Source: Cheiracanthium punctorium
Lineage: Eukaryota > Arthropoda > Arachnida > Araneae > Cheiracanthiidae
DNA: 64,000 nucleotides
NCBI GenBank assembly: GCA_038373885.1
Contig: JAWZYV010012389.1
Span: forward strand, 124,001 to 188,000
Direction of reading: 5' to 3'
Made by a program: the position numbers and the translations under genes. Numbering within the stretch: the first letter of the stretch is position 1; each line of letters begins with the position of its first letter. Below are positions 47,091-58,006 of this stretch, one piece after another. The notes beneath the pieces are model-generated. The model worked only from the letters and a program-made list of their open reading frames with translations, was not told the origin of the DNA and did no database searches.

Positions 47091-48511
47091 CCGTAATTTA
47101 TGGAAGAAACGTCGCACCCGGCGTAAACGCCGCACCCACAAAAATGAGCTTAGTTAGCTAGAAAATTATCAGAAACGCCGCACCCGGCATAAACGCCGCA
47201 GCCGCGATCGTTGGTGGGGGGGGATCGTGGTCAGAAGAAGTCAATGCCAGATAAAATTCAATATTTTCTAAAATAATTTCTTAATTAACAATAAATAAAT
47301 AAATAAAAAATATGTTGCATTACTTATTAGACCTAATTTATTAGAAAAGCTATTAAGTTGATAGGATATATTTCGGGAGAAATTGGATAAACGGTAAAAA
47401 AAAAAAAAAATCTCCTTTTTTCTCCCCCTTCCCATAGAATGTTTTAAAGTATTTACCGCTATTTTAGGAAGCTTACGATTTCTATTTTCAAGTAATCAGA
47501 TATCAATGTTTATATTCACAAAGGTGAATTTATAGAAATAAAAAAATAACTTCTAAAAACCTTCTTGCATCCGCACAAAGTACGGACAGACTACTAAGCA
47601 CCATTAAAATGAAAACAGCAATCGATGTGTGAGAAGAGGCTCCAGTTAAAAGTAAACATTTCCCCCCCCCCCCGAGATGGCCAGCTGTTGAATTACGTAA
47701 TGAGCTTGCTTCAGCAAATTGTTGTTTTAAACTGAATGTTGTGTAACAACTCTTGATGGTATTTATTTATTATTTTTGATATTTATAACATTGGGATTTA
47801 TTTTAAAAGCACTCAGCATTTCTTGAGCATACCAATTAGTTGGCAGTGTTTATTCGATAGAGTGCTCTTGCACAGGGCGCAAAGCCGCACGGCGAAAAAA
47901 AAAAACTTTTAGATTAACTTTATTTTTTTTTTGGGGGGGGGGGGGGTTAAACTCGCACCGGGCGCAACATAGACTAATTTTGGCTGAAATTCAGTATTTT
48001 AAGAACAATAGAGGTTCATGTGAAAAACGGGTGCATTTAATAGAGCGTAGTGCACTTTTGCGGTATTTTACAGAACTTTAACCCTTCAAAATATACATTC
48101 AAAACTTCATTAAAATTTAATTATAGTTCTAAAATGTAGATGTAAAAGATTTACTTCTTTTTTTTTTTCTTTTTACTTAATTGAGGAGACATCGATTGGA
48201 TGTATGAAGTCATCCACTTCAGAGCACGGGACATGGACCCATCTCAGGGCGCTCTGACCGATCAAAGATCAAACCTCTTTTCTATGGGGGTAGGTTCGCC
48301 ACATTCTGATTCGCTACACTGTGATCTGTGCACGCTAAAGAGTACGTGTCGGTGGTGGCGCCATCTTTTGAGACAGTTATCACTAAACGAATTTTTCGAT
48401 TTTTCGTTGAAGATCGGCTAAAAAAAATTAAAAATATTGTAAATGCCGCACTTACTATTTTTTAACTTTTAAACTCATAAACGCCGCGGCGTTTCTTCCA
48501 TAAATTACATA
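47089..48511. mobile_element. Tigger-like non-autonomous element (1.4 kb) in copia
   Basis: The element runs 47091-48509 with TA on both sides. Ends are CCGTAATTTATGGAAG and, inverted, TGTAATTTATGGAAG. AAACGCCGCACCC-type motifs repeat inside both ends, like the CGGCCC motifs inside the pogo element at 50013. No transposase is present. The host has a 38-bp direct repeat on the two sides (47053-47090 and 48510-48547). Confidence 0.8.
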
Positions 48512-49240
48512 CAAGAGACTATAAACTTAATTTTTCAGATGTAACTAATGTAGAAATTAATTGTTATTATGATTCAGACTTCGCATCCAATAGAGATGAC
48601 CACATTTCTATGGGTGGAATATTGCTGTTCATGAGTAATGCGCCTGTAATTTGGCGCACTTTCAAACAGAAGTTTGTAAGTCGTTCTACAATGGAATCAG
48701 AATTTGTTACCTTAACTGAGGCTTCCAAACAGGTTAGTTGGATAAAACACATCTTAGATCACATATGGGCAACCGCCGGCCCGCCACGGCTTTTGATCCG
48801 GCCCGCATAACATTTTGAAAACTCCGTATAAACCATTCAATATCCCATATAAATCCCAATTATACGGCCCGCCACTTCGCTAAAATCTGTAAGTTTGGCC
48901 CGCGATTTGGCTAACATCCTAAAGTTTGGCCCACAACTTTTCAAACGTTGCCCATGCCTGTCTTAGATGAATGTAATGAATTGGGAATTGCTGAATTACA
49001 ATTAAAAGACAATAAGATATTTTGTGACAATGAGGCCACGATTAGATATGGAAAATCGCCTTTTGAGAACATTTGAACTAAGCACATTGACGTAAAACTA
49101 CACTATATTTATTAAATGATGGACTTTTTGAACTTAGATATGCTGATAGTAAAAAGAACTTAGCTGATGTATTTACAAAGCCACTCCACAAACATGGACT
49201 GAATAAGTTTTGTGAGAGTATATTTGAACTAAGTGTATAA
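48512..49240 (+). pseudogene. pol: Ty1/copia RNase H segment (interrupted)
   Basis: The plus strand reads YYDSDFASNRDDHISMGGIL, SNAPVIWRTFKQKFVSRSTM, ESEFVTLTEASKQVSWIKHI, typical copia RNase H. A 201-bp MITE (48760-48960) then splits it. It resumes DECNELGIAELQLKDNKIF, CDNEATIRYGKSPFENI and ends NLADVFTKPLHKHGLNKF followed by a stop at about 49240. A short deletion or shift lies near 49080. This is the 3' end of the copia pol. Confidence 0.85.
48752..48968. mobile_element. hAT-type MITE (201 bp) in copia RNase H
   Basis: The element runs 48760-48960 with a perfect duplication TCTTAGAT at 48752-48759 and 48961-48968. Ends are CACATATGGGCAAC and, inverted, CAGGCATGGGCAAC. The interior repeats GGCCCGC motifs. 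Removing the element restores the copia frame across HILDECNELG. Confidence 0.95.
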
Positions 49241-49500
49241 TGTATTGTTTTCTTGCATAAGAATATTTGTAGTTTGTGTTAAGAAAAAAAAACTTAATAT
49301 GTATTTGTAAATAATTAATTCTGCAGAATACGTCGAATAAGATTTATTGTATAAGATTTTGTTGCATTGTTTAATATATACGTACTAAAATGTTTTGAAT
49401 TTAAATGTGTAAAAATTTTGGAAAGTAATTTTGAATTTTTCATGTTTTGATAATGTATTTTTTTTTTTGCTGCGATCACGGTGCATGAGAGGGGGCCGCT
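49241..49500. other. Copia 3' untranslated region, unassigned end
   Basis: AT-rich, with an A-run near 49285-49293 that could be a polypurine tract. The LTR itself could not be delimited; an LTR-like repeat starts at 49501. Confidence 0.35.
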
Positions 49501-49928
49501 TGCTAGCCTCCTGTGCGTTTGGTTTCCCTTTCTGTCTTTCGTCGAAGTTCGATGCCGGCTTTGCTCTCCGCATGACGTCAGTTTCTCTTCACGGTTCTTC
49601 CTTTACTGTTTTCTCATGAGCTGTGATCGCCGCAGCATATCTCCATAGTAACGGAGACATTTTGTTTCTGATTGGCCGGTGAGAACTTTGGTTTATTCAA
49701 ATTAACTATTACACATGTAAATTGTTATCTAATGTACCCATATAATGTGGTTTCTTTTGTCTGCAAGATATCTGTGTATGCTAGTTCTTCAAGATGCTCA
49801 GCGAGCGTAGATGTATTTATTTTTACAATGTTTTTTTGATTAAAGAATTTTAGTTCCCTAATGATGTCTCTTATTTTTCCAAGTGTTAAATTCCACTGCT
49901 AGTAAAATGCAAGTAATTTCCTCTGACA
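49501..49928 (+). repeat. LTR-like dispersed repeat, copy 2
   Basis: Closely matches 38231-38654 from TGCTAGCCTCC to CTCTGACA, including GATTGGCCGG, ATATAATG and GATTAAAGAATTTTAG. It lies 260 bp after the copia pol end, so it may be this element's 3' LTR or an independent solo LTR. Confidence 0.7.
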
Positions 49929-50010
49929 CTTAACACTGTGAAATAGAGTTTAATTTACATTATGAAAAAGTTTTATTAGGTTTTAAGAAAAATACAAGAT
50001 TTTTGATAAT

Positions 50011-52254
50011 TACCGTAAAAACCGGGAGAAGGGCCGCGGCTGATACGAAAAAAAAGTTAAAATTTTTGAGGGTGCGGCCCATCTACCGATGCGGCCCGTC
50101 TGATATTTTTTTTTTTTTTCCCTCCCAACTTTGAAACATGTTCTTCTATTTTTAACTCACTCCTATATTGATGCATTATCGGGCGTTTAAGTTGGAAGAC
50201 CCAGAAAGGTACATGCGGCTAGAAACAACAACATGACACATTTGATTGGCTGAGAAGCGTTTCATTTTTAAACACACAGGTTTTTATATGAACTGCATGA
50301 TTAATTAAGGATATTACAGCAATAGACTCTTGTAGTATTGTGTATTTTTTAATAATAAACATGATGCGCGCGCAGGAATGACGAGCATCGTGTCCATACC
50401 ACTATAAGAAGAACTATTCCCAACACTGTTTTCTCTGGAGTAGCCAATGAGGAACAGGCACGGAAAGGTCCGTGAAGGGAGGACGCGCGGGAAGTCGATC
50501 TGAATCAACTGACCGGAATGAGCTGTAATAGTTGCGCTGCTTAGTTTCTACTCCTTCCGGTTACAACCGATTTTTCCACGTGATTAAGATTCTATGTTCT
50601 GTGCTCATTCTTGATCTTATTCTTTGCATGCGATCGCGCTACAGTCATAATCATTTTTTCGAGTCTTCCTTTTGCGAGTTAAATTTAATTGTTATTTGTC
50701 AGTAGTTTATTTGAAAGCTATGGCACCCAAACGATTAAGAAGCTATACTGCTGGCTTCAAGTTGACAGTGCTAGAAAGAGCCCTAGAAATCGGCAATCGT
50801 GCTGCAGCACGGGAATACGACATAGATGAAAAATGTGTCCGCCGTTGGATAAAAGATAAGGAGAAACTGATCTGCATTCCTAAAAGTAAACGCGCCAACA
50901 GAAGTGGAATTGTTCGGTATCCAAAGTTGGAAGAAAATCTTTCCGTTTGAGTGAAAACCCAACGTGATGCGGGAATTCCAATTTCGACGGTGAAAATTCG
51001 CCTAAAGGCGAAAGTGATTGCCGCACAACTAAAGATTGAAAATTTTGCTGGAAGCCAGTCATGGTGCTGCCGATTCCTAAGGCGGTACGGGCTTTCTGTC
51101 AGGAATAGAACAACGGTTGGCCAGAGCCTGCCAGCAGATTGGGAGGATAAAGCAGCTGCGTTTTTGAAATACGTCAGTGAGAAGATCGCGGAAAGGCAAT
51201 ACGAACTTAGTCAAATAATTAACATGGACGAAGTCCCACTGAGCTTCGATTGTCCTCCGAACAGAACTGTTCACATGAAAGGGGACAAAACGGTCAGCAT
51301 TTGCACAACCGGGCATGAAAGAACATCGTTTACGTGTGTGCTAGCATGCACATCTAGTGGTGAGAAGTTAAAGCCGCTGCTGATATTTAAGCGCAAAACC
51401 ATGCCCAAAGAGGATTTTTCCAATAACATCATTATTCGAGTCAACGAAAAGGGATGGATGAGTGAAAACATTATGATGGAGTGGATCCAAGAGGTGTGGA
51501 GAAGAAGACGTGGTGCGTTTTTCAAACCGCATGGTCTGCTCATTTTGGACTCAATGCGAGCGCATCTTCTTGATTCTGTCAAGGATGCATGTAAAAAGGT
51601 GTCGGCCACACTAGCGGTCATACCAGGCGGTTTGACGAAAAAGCTTCAGCCGCTTGATCTAACCATTAATCATGCATTTAAAGCTGAAATGCGGAGAAAC
51701 TGGGAGACCTGGATGACGAAAGGTCTCCACTCGTATACAAAAAGTGGACACATGAAGCGTGCGTCCTACAGTGAAGTTTCAAAGTGGGTGGAAACCGCAT
51801 GGAACTCGGTAAAAAAAGAAACTATTGTTTCCGGGTTTAGAAAAGCCGGGATACTACCAGAATCTGCCGATGAATCAGACATTATGGAGGATAATGTTAT
51901 CGACAGTGATGGCGATGATGACCATGGACTAGAACTTGATGAACACCTGTTACAGTTATTTCATTCAGATTCGGACCATTCAGAGTTTGATGGTTTTGAT
52001 GTATAATTTTGTGTATATATATATATATATATTTCACTTTAATGTATATAAATATAATTCTTTCCTTTATTTTTATGTTTTTGTTTATTGCACACATTAC
52101 TGCACACATTTTGTTTACATTCATTTTTTATGAATTACGATGGTGCGGCTCATACGCCGGTGCGGCCCTTCTGTGAGTATATTTTTACATTTATTTACTT
52201 TTTTTCTAATGCGGCCCTTACGAGGGTGCGGCCCTTCTCCCGGTTTTTACGGTA
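50011..52254 (+). mobile_element. pogo-family element (2.24 kb), POGK-like
   Basis: The element runs 50013-52252, flanked by TA on both sides. Terminal inverted repeats CCGTAAAAACCGGGAGAAGG are identical over at least 20 bp. GTGCGGCCC motifs repeat inside both ends. It contains one transposase frame with a single nonsense codon. Compared with the other elements here it looks the youngest. A lone copy of the same terminus lies at 25788. Confidence 0.95.
50720..52006 (+). pseudogene. pogo-type DDD transposase with one premature TGA
   Basis: ATG at 50720 starts a 428-position frame interrupted only by TGA at 50948-50950 (codon 77), where relatives have Trp (SV-W-V). Residues about 4-55 form a Brinker-type helix-turn-helix (YTAGFKLTVLERALEIGNR, AAAREYDIDEKCVRRW), as in vertebrate POGK. 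A CENP-B-like HTH follows (about 80-135: SQSWCCRFLRRYGLS). The catalytic DDD triad is visible at about residue 170 (NMDEVPL), 277 (LLILDSMRAH) and 313 (LQPLDLTINH). The tail is acidic. If the TGA were read as sense the protein would look complete, so loss may be recent. Confidence 0.9.
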
Positions 52255-53100
52255 AATATAGCTGTTTGGACATTGATGTCATGTCTGTTACCATACATTA
52301 TTTTCAATTTTTAAACAACAAAACTGAAATTTAAGAACAGCAATACTCATTTGTCATTACAGCATGGTCAATATATATATATATATATCATGGAGAACGG
52401 CAGTTCTACAAGTGACGCAGCCGACACCAACCAACCAGCCATCCAAATTACTGCGACACTTATACTTACAGACAGTTTTGGGGATTTCAGCTTGTGCCAT
52501 TTGGATCTCGGAATCTGCTCTAACGATTAAAAAAAAATTAATATATGATTTTAATCAGTGCTAAATTCGATGACTAACGATGACTTTATTTAGGAAAACT
52601 GTTTTATTTATTTATTTATTTAATCCATTTTAAATAGGAGACTGTTTCACTCCTGCATATAAATACGTAAACCATCTTTGTTGACGTGGTAACAAGACAG
52701 GGAGTATCAATACAGTGTTGTTGGCCGACGTGAAAGTGAGAGAGTATGATTTTCTGAGTATTACATATTTTTAAAGGATAAGTAGGCTCTTATTTTTTTT
52801 GGTTCAATTAATCATCAATTTTCATCACAGTATTCTAAATTGTTATAAATCTGCTCTGGATGAAATTGATGCAATTAATTGACCTAAAGAATCCAAAGGG
52901 AAATGATCTCAGTCCATGATTTCATAGACACATAAAAATAATTCCATTATCCTTCCTTTTGAATATGTTATCCCTTATGTTTTAATTAGTCACTCTTTTA
53001 ATAATATTTCTATTTCTTTTTGCTTTTGGCTTTCAGCTATCCATGATGTCCTGTAGATCTGTGACAACATCTGTACAACTTATAATGTAAACTAGGTTGT
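52255..53100. other. Gene-free stretch
   Basis: Contains TATATA runs near 52370 and a less AT-rich piece (52388-52520). The short frames there match nothing I know. At about 53090-53108 the left half of a tRNA-like sequence ends at the next element. Confidence 0.4.
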
Positions 53101-53989
53101 GTATAGCGCAGGGGCGGATCCAGAAAAACCATCTGGGGGGGGGGGGGGCTCCGTTTTTCATTAGGCTGATATATTGATTTCCCAATACTTTTCTCCCAAT
53201 GCATAACTAGACATGGTATATCACAACTAAATAAGTATGTTGTTTGCTGCAAGGACCGTCGAAAGAAAACTCGGGTCCGGGAGGGGCGGGGGGCAGAGCT
53301 GTCGGCCCCCTATACCGATCAAGTTAAGGCCGTTGCTCATAAGCTACGCTTTCTATGCATTTCAATGGACGACGGGACTGATACAGGAAAAAAATGTTCC
53401 GTTGCTCGCTCTATTGTGTGGGGGTCGGTGTTTTCTGTTTAGCACATTAATCTTTTGCTGGTAGATCCCGACTGGTCATTATAAAGTCGTAAAATTCTCC
53501 AGAAAAATGTCGCCTTAACCCCTGTAGTGACGACAAGACGTGCCCTATCAGCAACGACCTTTATTAATGTTATTGTTCGCAGGCCCACCCCATTGACATT
53601 TTAGTGTGTGCAGAGTATAATTGCTGAATGCATTATTGAACCCATTTCACATCCACATAGCAATGTACAGTGTTCACAGCATACATTTTCGTATTTTTGG
53701 ATGGCATTAATTTTTCCAGATTCAGTAATTCCCATCCTTTTCTGTGAGGACTGTAGTAAATCAACCTCAATTGCTATTTACAACTATTATCAAAATTACC
53801 TGCTATTTACAATTTGAGTTTCCTCTTTTAAAACCAGACCACCTATACACTGCCAGGCACTCGCTTTGTCTGATATCTTTGAATATATTTTACTTTTATA
53901 ATGCGGATTTGTACCCTTACGTCTGGGAGGTGTGGACAACTTATGAGAGCAGTTGAAAGAATGAAAGCTGTCCATATTGGGGTGGCGTG

Positions 53990-54130
53990 GATTGTTCTTC
54001 TATGCTTCAACCTCACTTAAAGCCAATGCTGATTGCCGCTGCATCTAACGTGACTGCAGTGGGTAAGAGGACATTCTCGTTGCGAATTTTACGACTTTTC
54101 AATGACCATTCGAAGTCCACCGACAAAGAT
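53990..54130 (+). pseudogene. Possible hAT transposase C-terminus
   Basis: The frame reads PMLIAAASNVTAVGKRTFSL then RILRLFNDHSKSTD. The pattern (small residues, then S-N, then R-F/T-F-S, then a basic helix) resembles the hAT dimerisation motif, but the usual E-R-S-F-S core is altered. No upstream catalytic region is readable. This is weak evidence. Confidence 0.4.
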
Positions 54131-54225
54131 TTCTGCACTAAACTGCAAATCCCGTCCCCCTTCAAAATGGAGAGAACAACAGAAGATTTTTTCCCTATAT
54201 CAGTGTCCTGTCGTCCATTTAAATG

Positions 54226-54399
54226 CAGTGGAACCCGCTAAAGTGACTACCCTGGTAAAGAGCTCGTCTGTATATAGTGACCACTTGTGCAATTTTGCTT
54301 TACAACCATCACACTTTACCACCTTTATAAGGTGACTATCTTTAAAAGGTGACCAGTTATGTTCTTCCCAAAGGTAGTCCCATTAGACAGGTTCCACTG
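54226..54399. mobile_element. Tigger/mariner-like MITE (174 bp)
   Basis: Ends CAGTGGAACC and, inverted, CAGTGGAACC, with GTGACTACC/GGTAGTC motifs inside. The right flank is TA and the left flank TG, consistent with a TA duplication that has mutated at one base. AAGGTGAC motifs repeat internally. Confidence 0.75.
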
Positions 54400-54578
54400 T
54401 ACAAATAAAACTGAGAACTGTGCTCCAGCCACTGTGGCGATAACGAGTCAATAAAAATTTCCCCTCCTTCTGTTTAAAAATAAAAGCACTATCATTTTTG
54501 TAAATAGAGAAATTATGTTTAGTCCAGAAAGATTCAATAAGTATTGGTATAAATATTCTTGGTGTATATATATATATA

Positions 54579-54687
54579 CAGTTAGCTGTCTGTTTAACGG
54601 CTGTCAAGGAACCGTGAAAAATCATCCTTAAATAGAGATCTTCCTTAAACAGAATTTATAAAAGAATAGCATTTCCCTCTACACTTT
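54579..54687 (+). mobile_element. Tigger-like terminus
   Basis: CAGTTAGCTGTCTGTTTAAC after TATATATA resembles, in inverted form, GTTAAACAGAGAGTCAATTG ending at about 60690 before TATATA. Possible two ends of one element now filled by later insertions, or two fragments. Confidence 0.45.
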
Positions 54688-54870
54688 GGAAGGTACCTGG
54701 TTCAAAACCGGGTCACGTCCGCCGACCTAACCGTTCGGAGTTTTCCGTGCTTTCCTCCGAAACTTAGAGTAAATACGTGTGAGGAAGCACCCCTTTCAAA
54801 GACCCCCACCCATCGGCCTAGATCCCACGTGCAGATAATCGGCCGTAATCCTACAACACCAACACCAACC
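54688..54870 (+). mobile_element. tRNA-derived SINE, plus-strand copy
   Basis: GGTACCTGGTTCAAAACCGG contains the B-box-like core seen at 13440-13470 on the minus strand. GTCCGCCGACCTAACCG, GGAGTTTTCCGTG and GATAATCGGCCGTAAT follow in the same order, and it ends in CAACACC repeats. The head 5' of the B box is missing. Confidence 0.75.
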
Positions 54871-54887
54871 CTTCACACTTTACATTC

Positions 54888-55690
54888 TTAGGACTGTGAA
54901 TATATTTCTTGATATATTAGCGTGTTTAAAGATGTTACTTTATTATCATTATATTATTTTATCCACAAAATATTATTTAAGTTGTAGTGTTGTTCCTATT
55001 TGGAACACCACAATTCAAATTCACAGCTAACAAAAGTTAACAAATCAGAAATGCGTTGTTTTGAATGAAGACAATAACCCAGGATTTTTCTCTTGCCGCC
55101 CTTTGTGTAGATCGTTGTCAAAGTAAAGAGAACCAAAAGGATGGGATTGAAACATTTTATTTAACCAAATAACATATTAGATCAAGTAGAAAAAAAAAAT
55201 ATTAAAACTTAATATGCAGCACAATGAACACTTTAACAATTTAAGCAAGACTCAGCAGCAATTGACAGTGAACTGCGAAATAAAAAGGTGAAAATTTACA
55301 CACATTTCTATGGTACAACTCACAGCTCAATTAAAACAATAGATTTTGATCAATTTAACACCTGCTTCAGTGCTGCAAAAGCGATCAGGTAGCACTCATA
55401 GATGTTGGTAAAAAAAAAAAATTTTAAACCCCTGGGTACCCATGGTTGCAAACCAAAATTCAAATTCAGTGGAAAATCATGTTTTGCTTGAAATTCACAA
55501 AATTTTTGCTTAGATGCTACTCTTGTATGGGAATTAACTCTTTACAGAATGGTACATTTCAACTAAATATATTCAATCCCTATTTTATAATTTTACAGGA
55601 AGACCGATGGTCAAAAGTAATTTAAACAAAAAAAAAATAGGCTTAAAAAGAAAATAAAATTACATCTTAACAATAAAAATAAAATAGTAA
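54888..55690. other. Gene-free AT-rich stretch
   Basis: No motif-bearing frame. It ends in a G-run at about 55698-55709. Confidence 0.4.
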
Positions 55691-55699
55691 AAGAAAAGG

Positions 55700-56400
55700 G
55701 GGGGGGGGCAGATGACGCGAAGTCCACCATTTAGAGACAGCATGAGTTGCAGCAATACATTGATCATGGCAGAAAAAGAAGGATCAAGATCTTCTAGTCA
55801 GACCGGAGTCTCGGGGCTAAGCCCACATTGCAGATGCCCGTCTATTGGCGCCACTCACGGACTCACATTTTATCAAGAGATTGAAAAGCAAGGAATGATC
55901 TCACCCATATCATGTGCGCTGGCGGCTTGGCGATTAGATGGGAGCACGGAGGGCCATGTGCTAATCAGCGACACAGTCGGCGGGGGCTGGAACGTGCGTC
56001 GGCCTAGCAGGTCATCTCATCCGGGCTCCTTTATCTGTCGTGCTAGGTACGCATTCAGCGGCCAGTAGTCGATCAGGAATTCATTTCTATCTCTCCACGG
56101 TGGGGCAGATCACGTCATCTTGGGTGTCTAGGGGTCTTCCTTCAGTTAACAGGTCATCCTACACGTCTTGTCAAATCAACCCAAGGCTGGGCTGAACTTG
56201 AGCTCTCAAGAGCTAAAAAAACACCACCCTCTAGTCAGGACGTTCTAGCTGAAACTGCCCAAAAATCGCGCGCTTGCCTCTCCTCCTCACTCCGGAACCG
56301 CTACCCTCAGCCAATCAGAGCAGAGAGTGCACCTAAAAGTCATTCCGGGATAGTCCGATCTGGACCGCAAGAGGGGGGAAAAGGAAGCTTCTAGAAGAAT
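55700..56400 (+). other. GC-rich block with 118-codon open frame, unidentified
   Basis: Base composition changes sharply from AT-rich to near-balanced at 55710 and back at about 56450. A frame at 55712-56068 (118 codons) is rich in Ser, Gly and Arg, with ISDTVGGGWNVRRPSRS near its end. I recognise no family on either strand. It could be an exon, a UTR or non-coding RNA, or GC-rich repeat DNA. A G-run precedes it. Confidence 0.35.
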
Positions 56401-56449
56401 TTCGGAGGAAAAGCGAAGGAAAGATAGCGTCCTTTCTGAGATCTGATGC

Positions 56450-57245
56450 AACAGGCAGAGAAAATGATGCAATAGCATGAAATTGTAAGCAAAACTTAAA
56501 AGATGAAAAATTTATTGAAAATTCACAGGAAGATGCCTAACCGGAGAAATAAAGTAATAATAAAAAAAAAGAAAAGCAGGATTACGGGAAGTTACGAAAA
56601 TTAATTTAAAATAAAAAAAAATCCCATCAAAACAACATTAATGAAAAGGGAGATATGAAGTATAGCCACTATATTTCAAAGTGCTGATTACCCACAGAAC
56701 GGCAATTAAAAGGTGAACATTAATTTTAAACATCCTGAAGGCAAAAAAAAAAAACGGCCGGTGAAGAGAAAATTTAATCACAAAAAAAGGTAAACAAAAG
56801 GGAAAACTTTACACTGCCAAAACAAAATAAATAATTAACAGCCCCCCAAAAGTAAGAAATTACACAGTGGTTATTTAAATTTCTGACTAGAAAGCTCTTA
56901 AATTACTAAAACGTTCTGGGTGGAGGTAAATTACATTAATTATTAACCAAAGAAAAGTGATAATATAGTGACAACACCACAAAGTTACCTTAAAAACAAG
57001 GAATACAATAAAATTAGGTTTTAAGAAAATCAAAAAGAGTCAACTATTTCATTTTTCTCCTTTCCGTTATTCTTTCTTCCAGATTTTCTCAAATGTAAAG
57101 TGTGTCAGTTTCCATTTTATGAATTTTTCTACCTATCCAGCCGAAGACTGAGAATTTTGCATTCCAAATTTCTTTGCCAGAACAATAACAATTTCTTTGA
57201 ATATCACTGCAGAAATTGCTTGATTTTATTTTATTTTTGTAATAC
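56450..57245. other. Gene-free A-rich stretch
   Basis: Poly-A-rich sequence with no supported feature. Confidence 0.4.
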
Positions 57246-57253
57246 AAACGATT

Positions 57254-57718
57254 TGCTAGCCTCCCGCGCGTTTGTTTCCCCTCTCCAGCGTTCGCCGAAG
57301 GTCGTCGGCGACTTCACTCGCCACGTGACGTCACGTTTTCTCCCGCGGTTCTTCTTTTCGGTTTTCTCATGAGCCGTGATCGCCGCAGCATATCTCCATA
57401 GTAACAGAGACATTTTGTTTCTGATTGGCCGGTCAGAACTTTGTTTTATGCAAATTAACTGTTGCACATGTTTAATGTAATGTACGTATATAATGTGGTT
57501 CCTTTTGCCTGCAAGTTATGGCATTTCTATTGCATGCTATTCGATTCTAGCCTCTGTATCTTCTGTGTATGCTAGTTCTGTAAGACGCTCAGCGAGTGTG
57601 AATGTATTTGAACTTTATAATATTTCTTTTAATTAAAGAACTTTTGGTTTCTTAATGATGTCTCATAATTTCAAGTGTTAAATCACCACTGCTGGCAAAA
57701 TGCGAATATTTTCTTCTA
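57254..57718 (+). repeat. LTR-like dispersed repeat, copy 3 (diverged)
   Basis: Shares TGCTAGCCTCCC, TGATCGCCGCAGCATATCTC, TTCTGATTGGCCGGTCAGAA, TATATAATGTGG and TCTGTGTATGCTAGTTCTG with copies 1 and 2. It is flanked by AAACGATT at 57246-57253 and 57719-57726, but part of that right flank also belongs to the adjoining SINE, so the duplication is uncertain. Confidence 0.65.
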
Positions 57719-57719
57719 A

Positions 57720-57855
57720 AACGATTATCTACACGAGGGATCTAGACTGAGCACGGTGTGCTCTACGTGGGGGGTCTTTCTAAGTCGTCTTAATCCGTAT
57801 TTATGAGAAGTTTCGGAGAAAACCGCGTAAAGCTATGGTTTCCAAGGAGGAACGC
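57720..57855 (-). mobile_element. SINE fragment (minus strand)
   Basis: CGATTATCTACACGAGGGAT, GATCTAGACTGAGC, GTGGGGGGTCTTT, CCGTATTTATG and AGTTTCGGA follow the order of the SINE at 13300-13400. It then joins GCTATGGTTTCCAAGGAGGA, whose reverse complement is found at about 59923-59950 in another SINE. Confidence 0.65.
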
Positions 57856-58006
57856 CAATAGGAAGCATGGCGCTTTATGGTCCATTTCAGTGCTCCACCC
57901 CCTTTGCGCATGCATTTGGAGTCGGACATCACCGTTTTCGGAGGCAGTGCCCATATCCAAATATTTGGATTTGAGGGCAGCGCCGGTACACTGCGTTCAA
58001 AACAAG

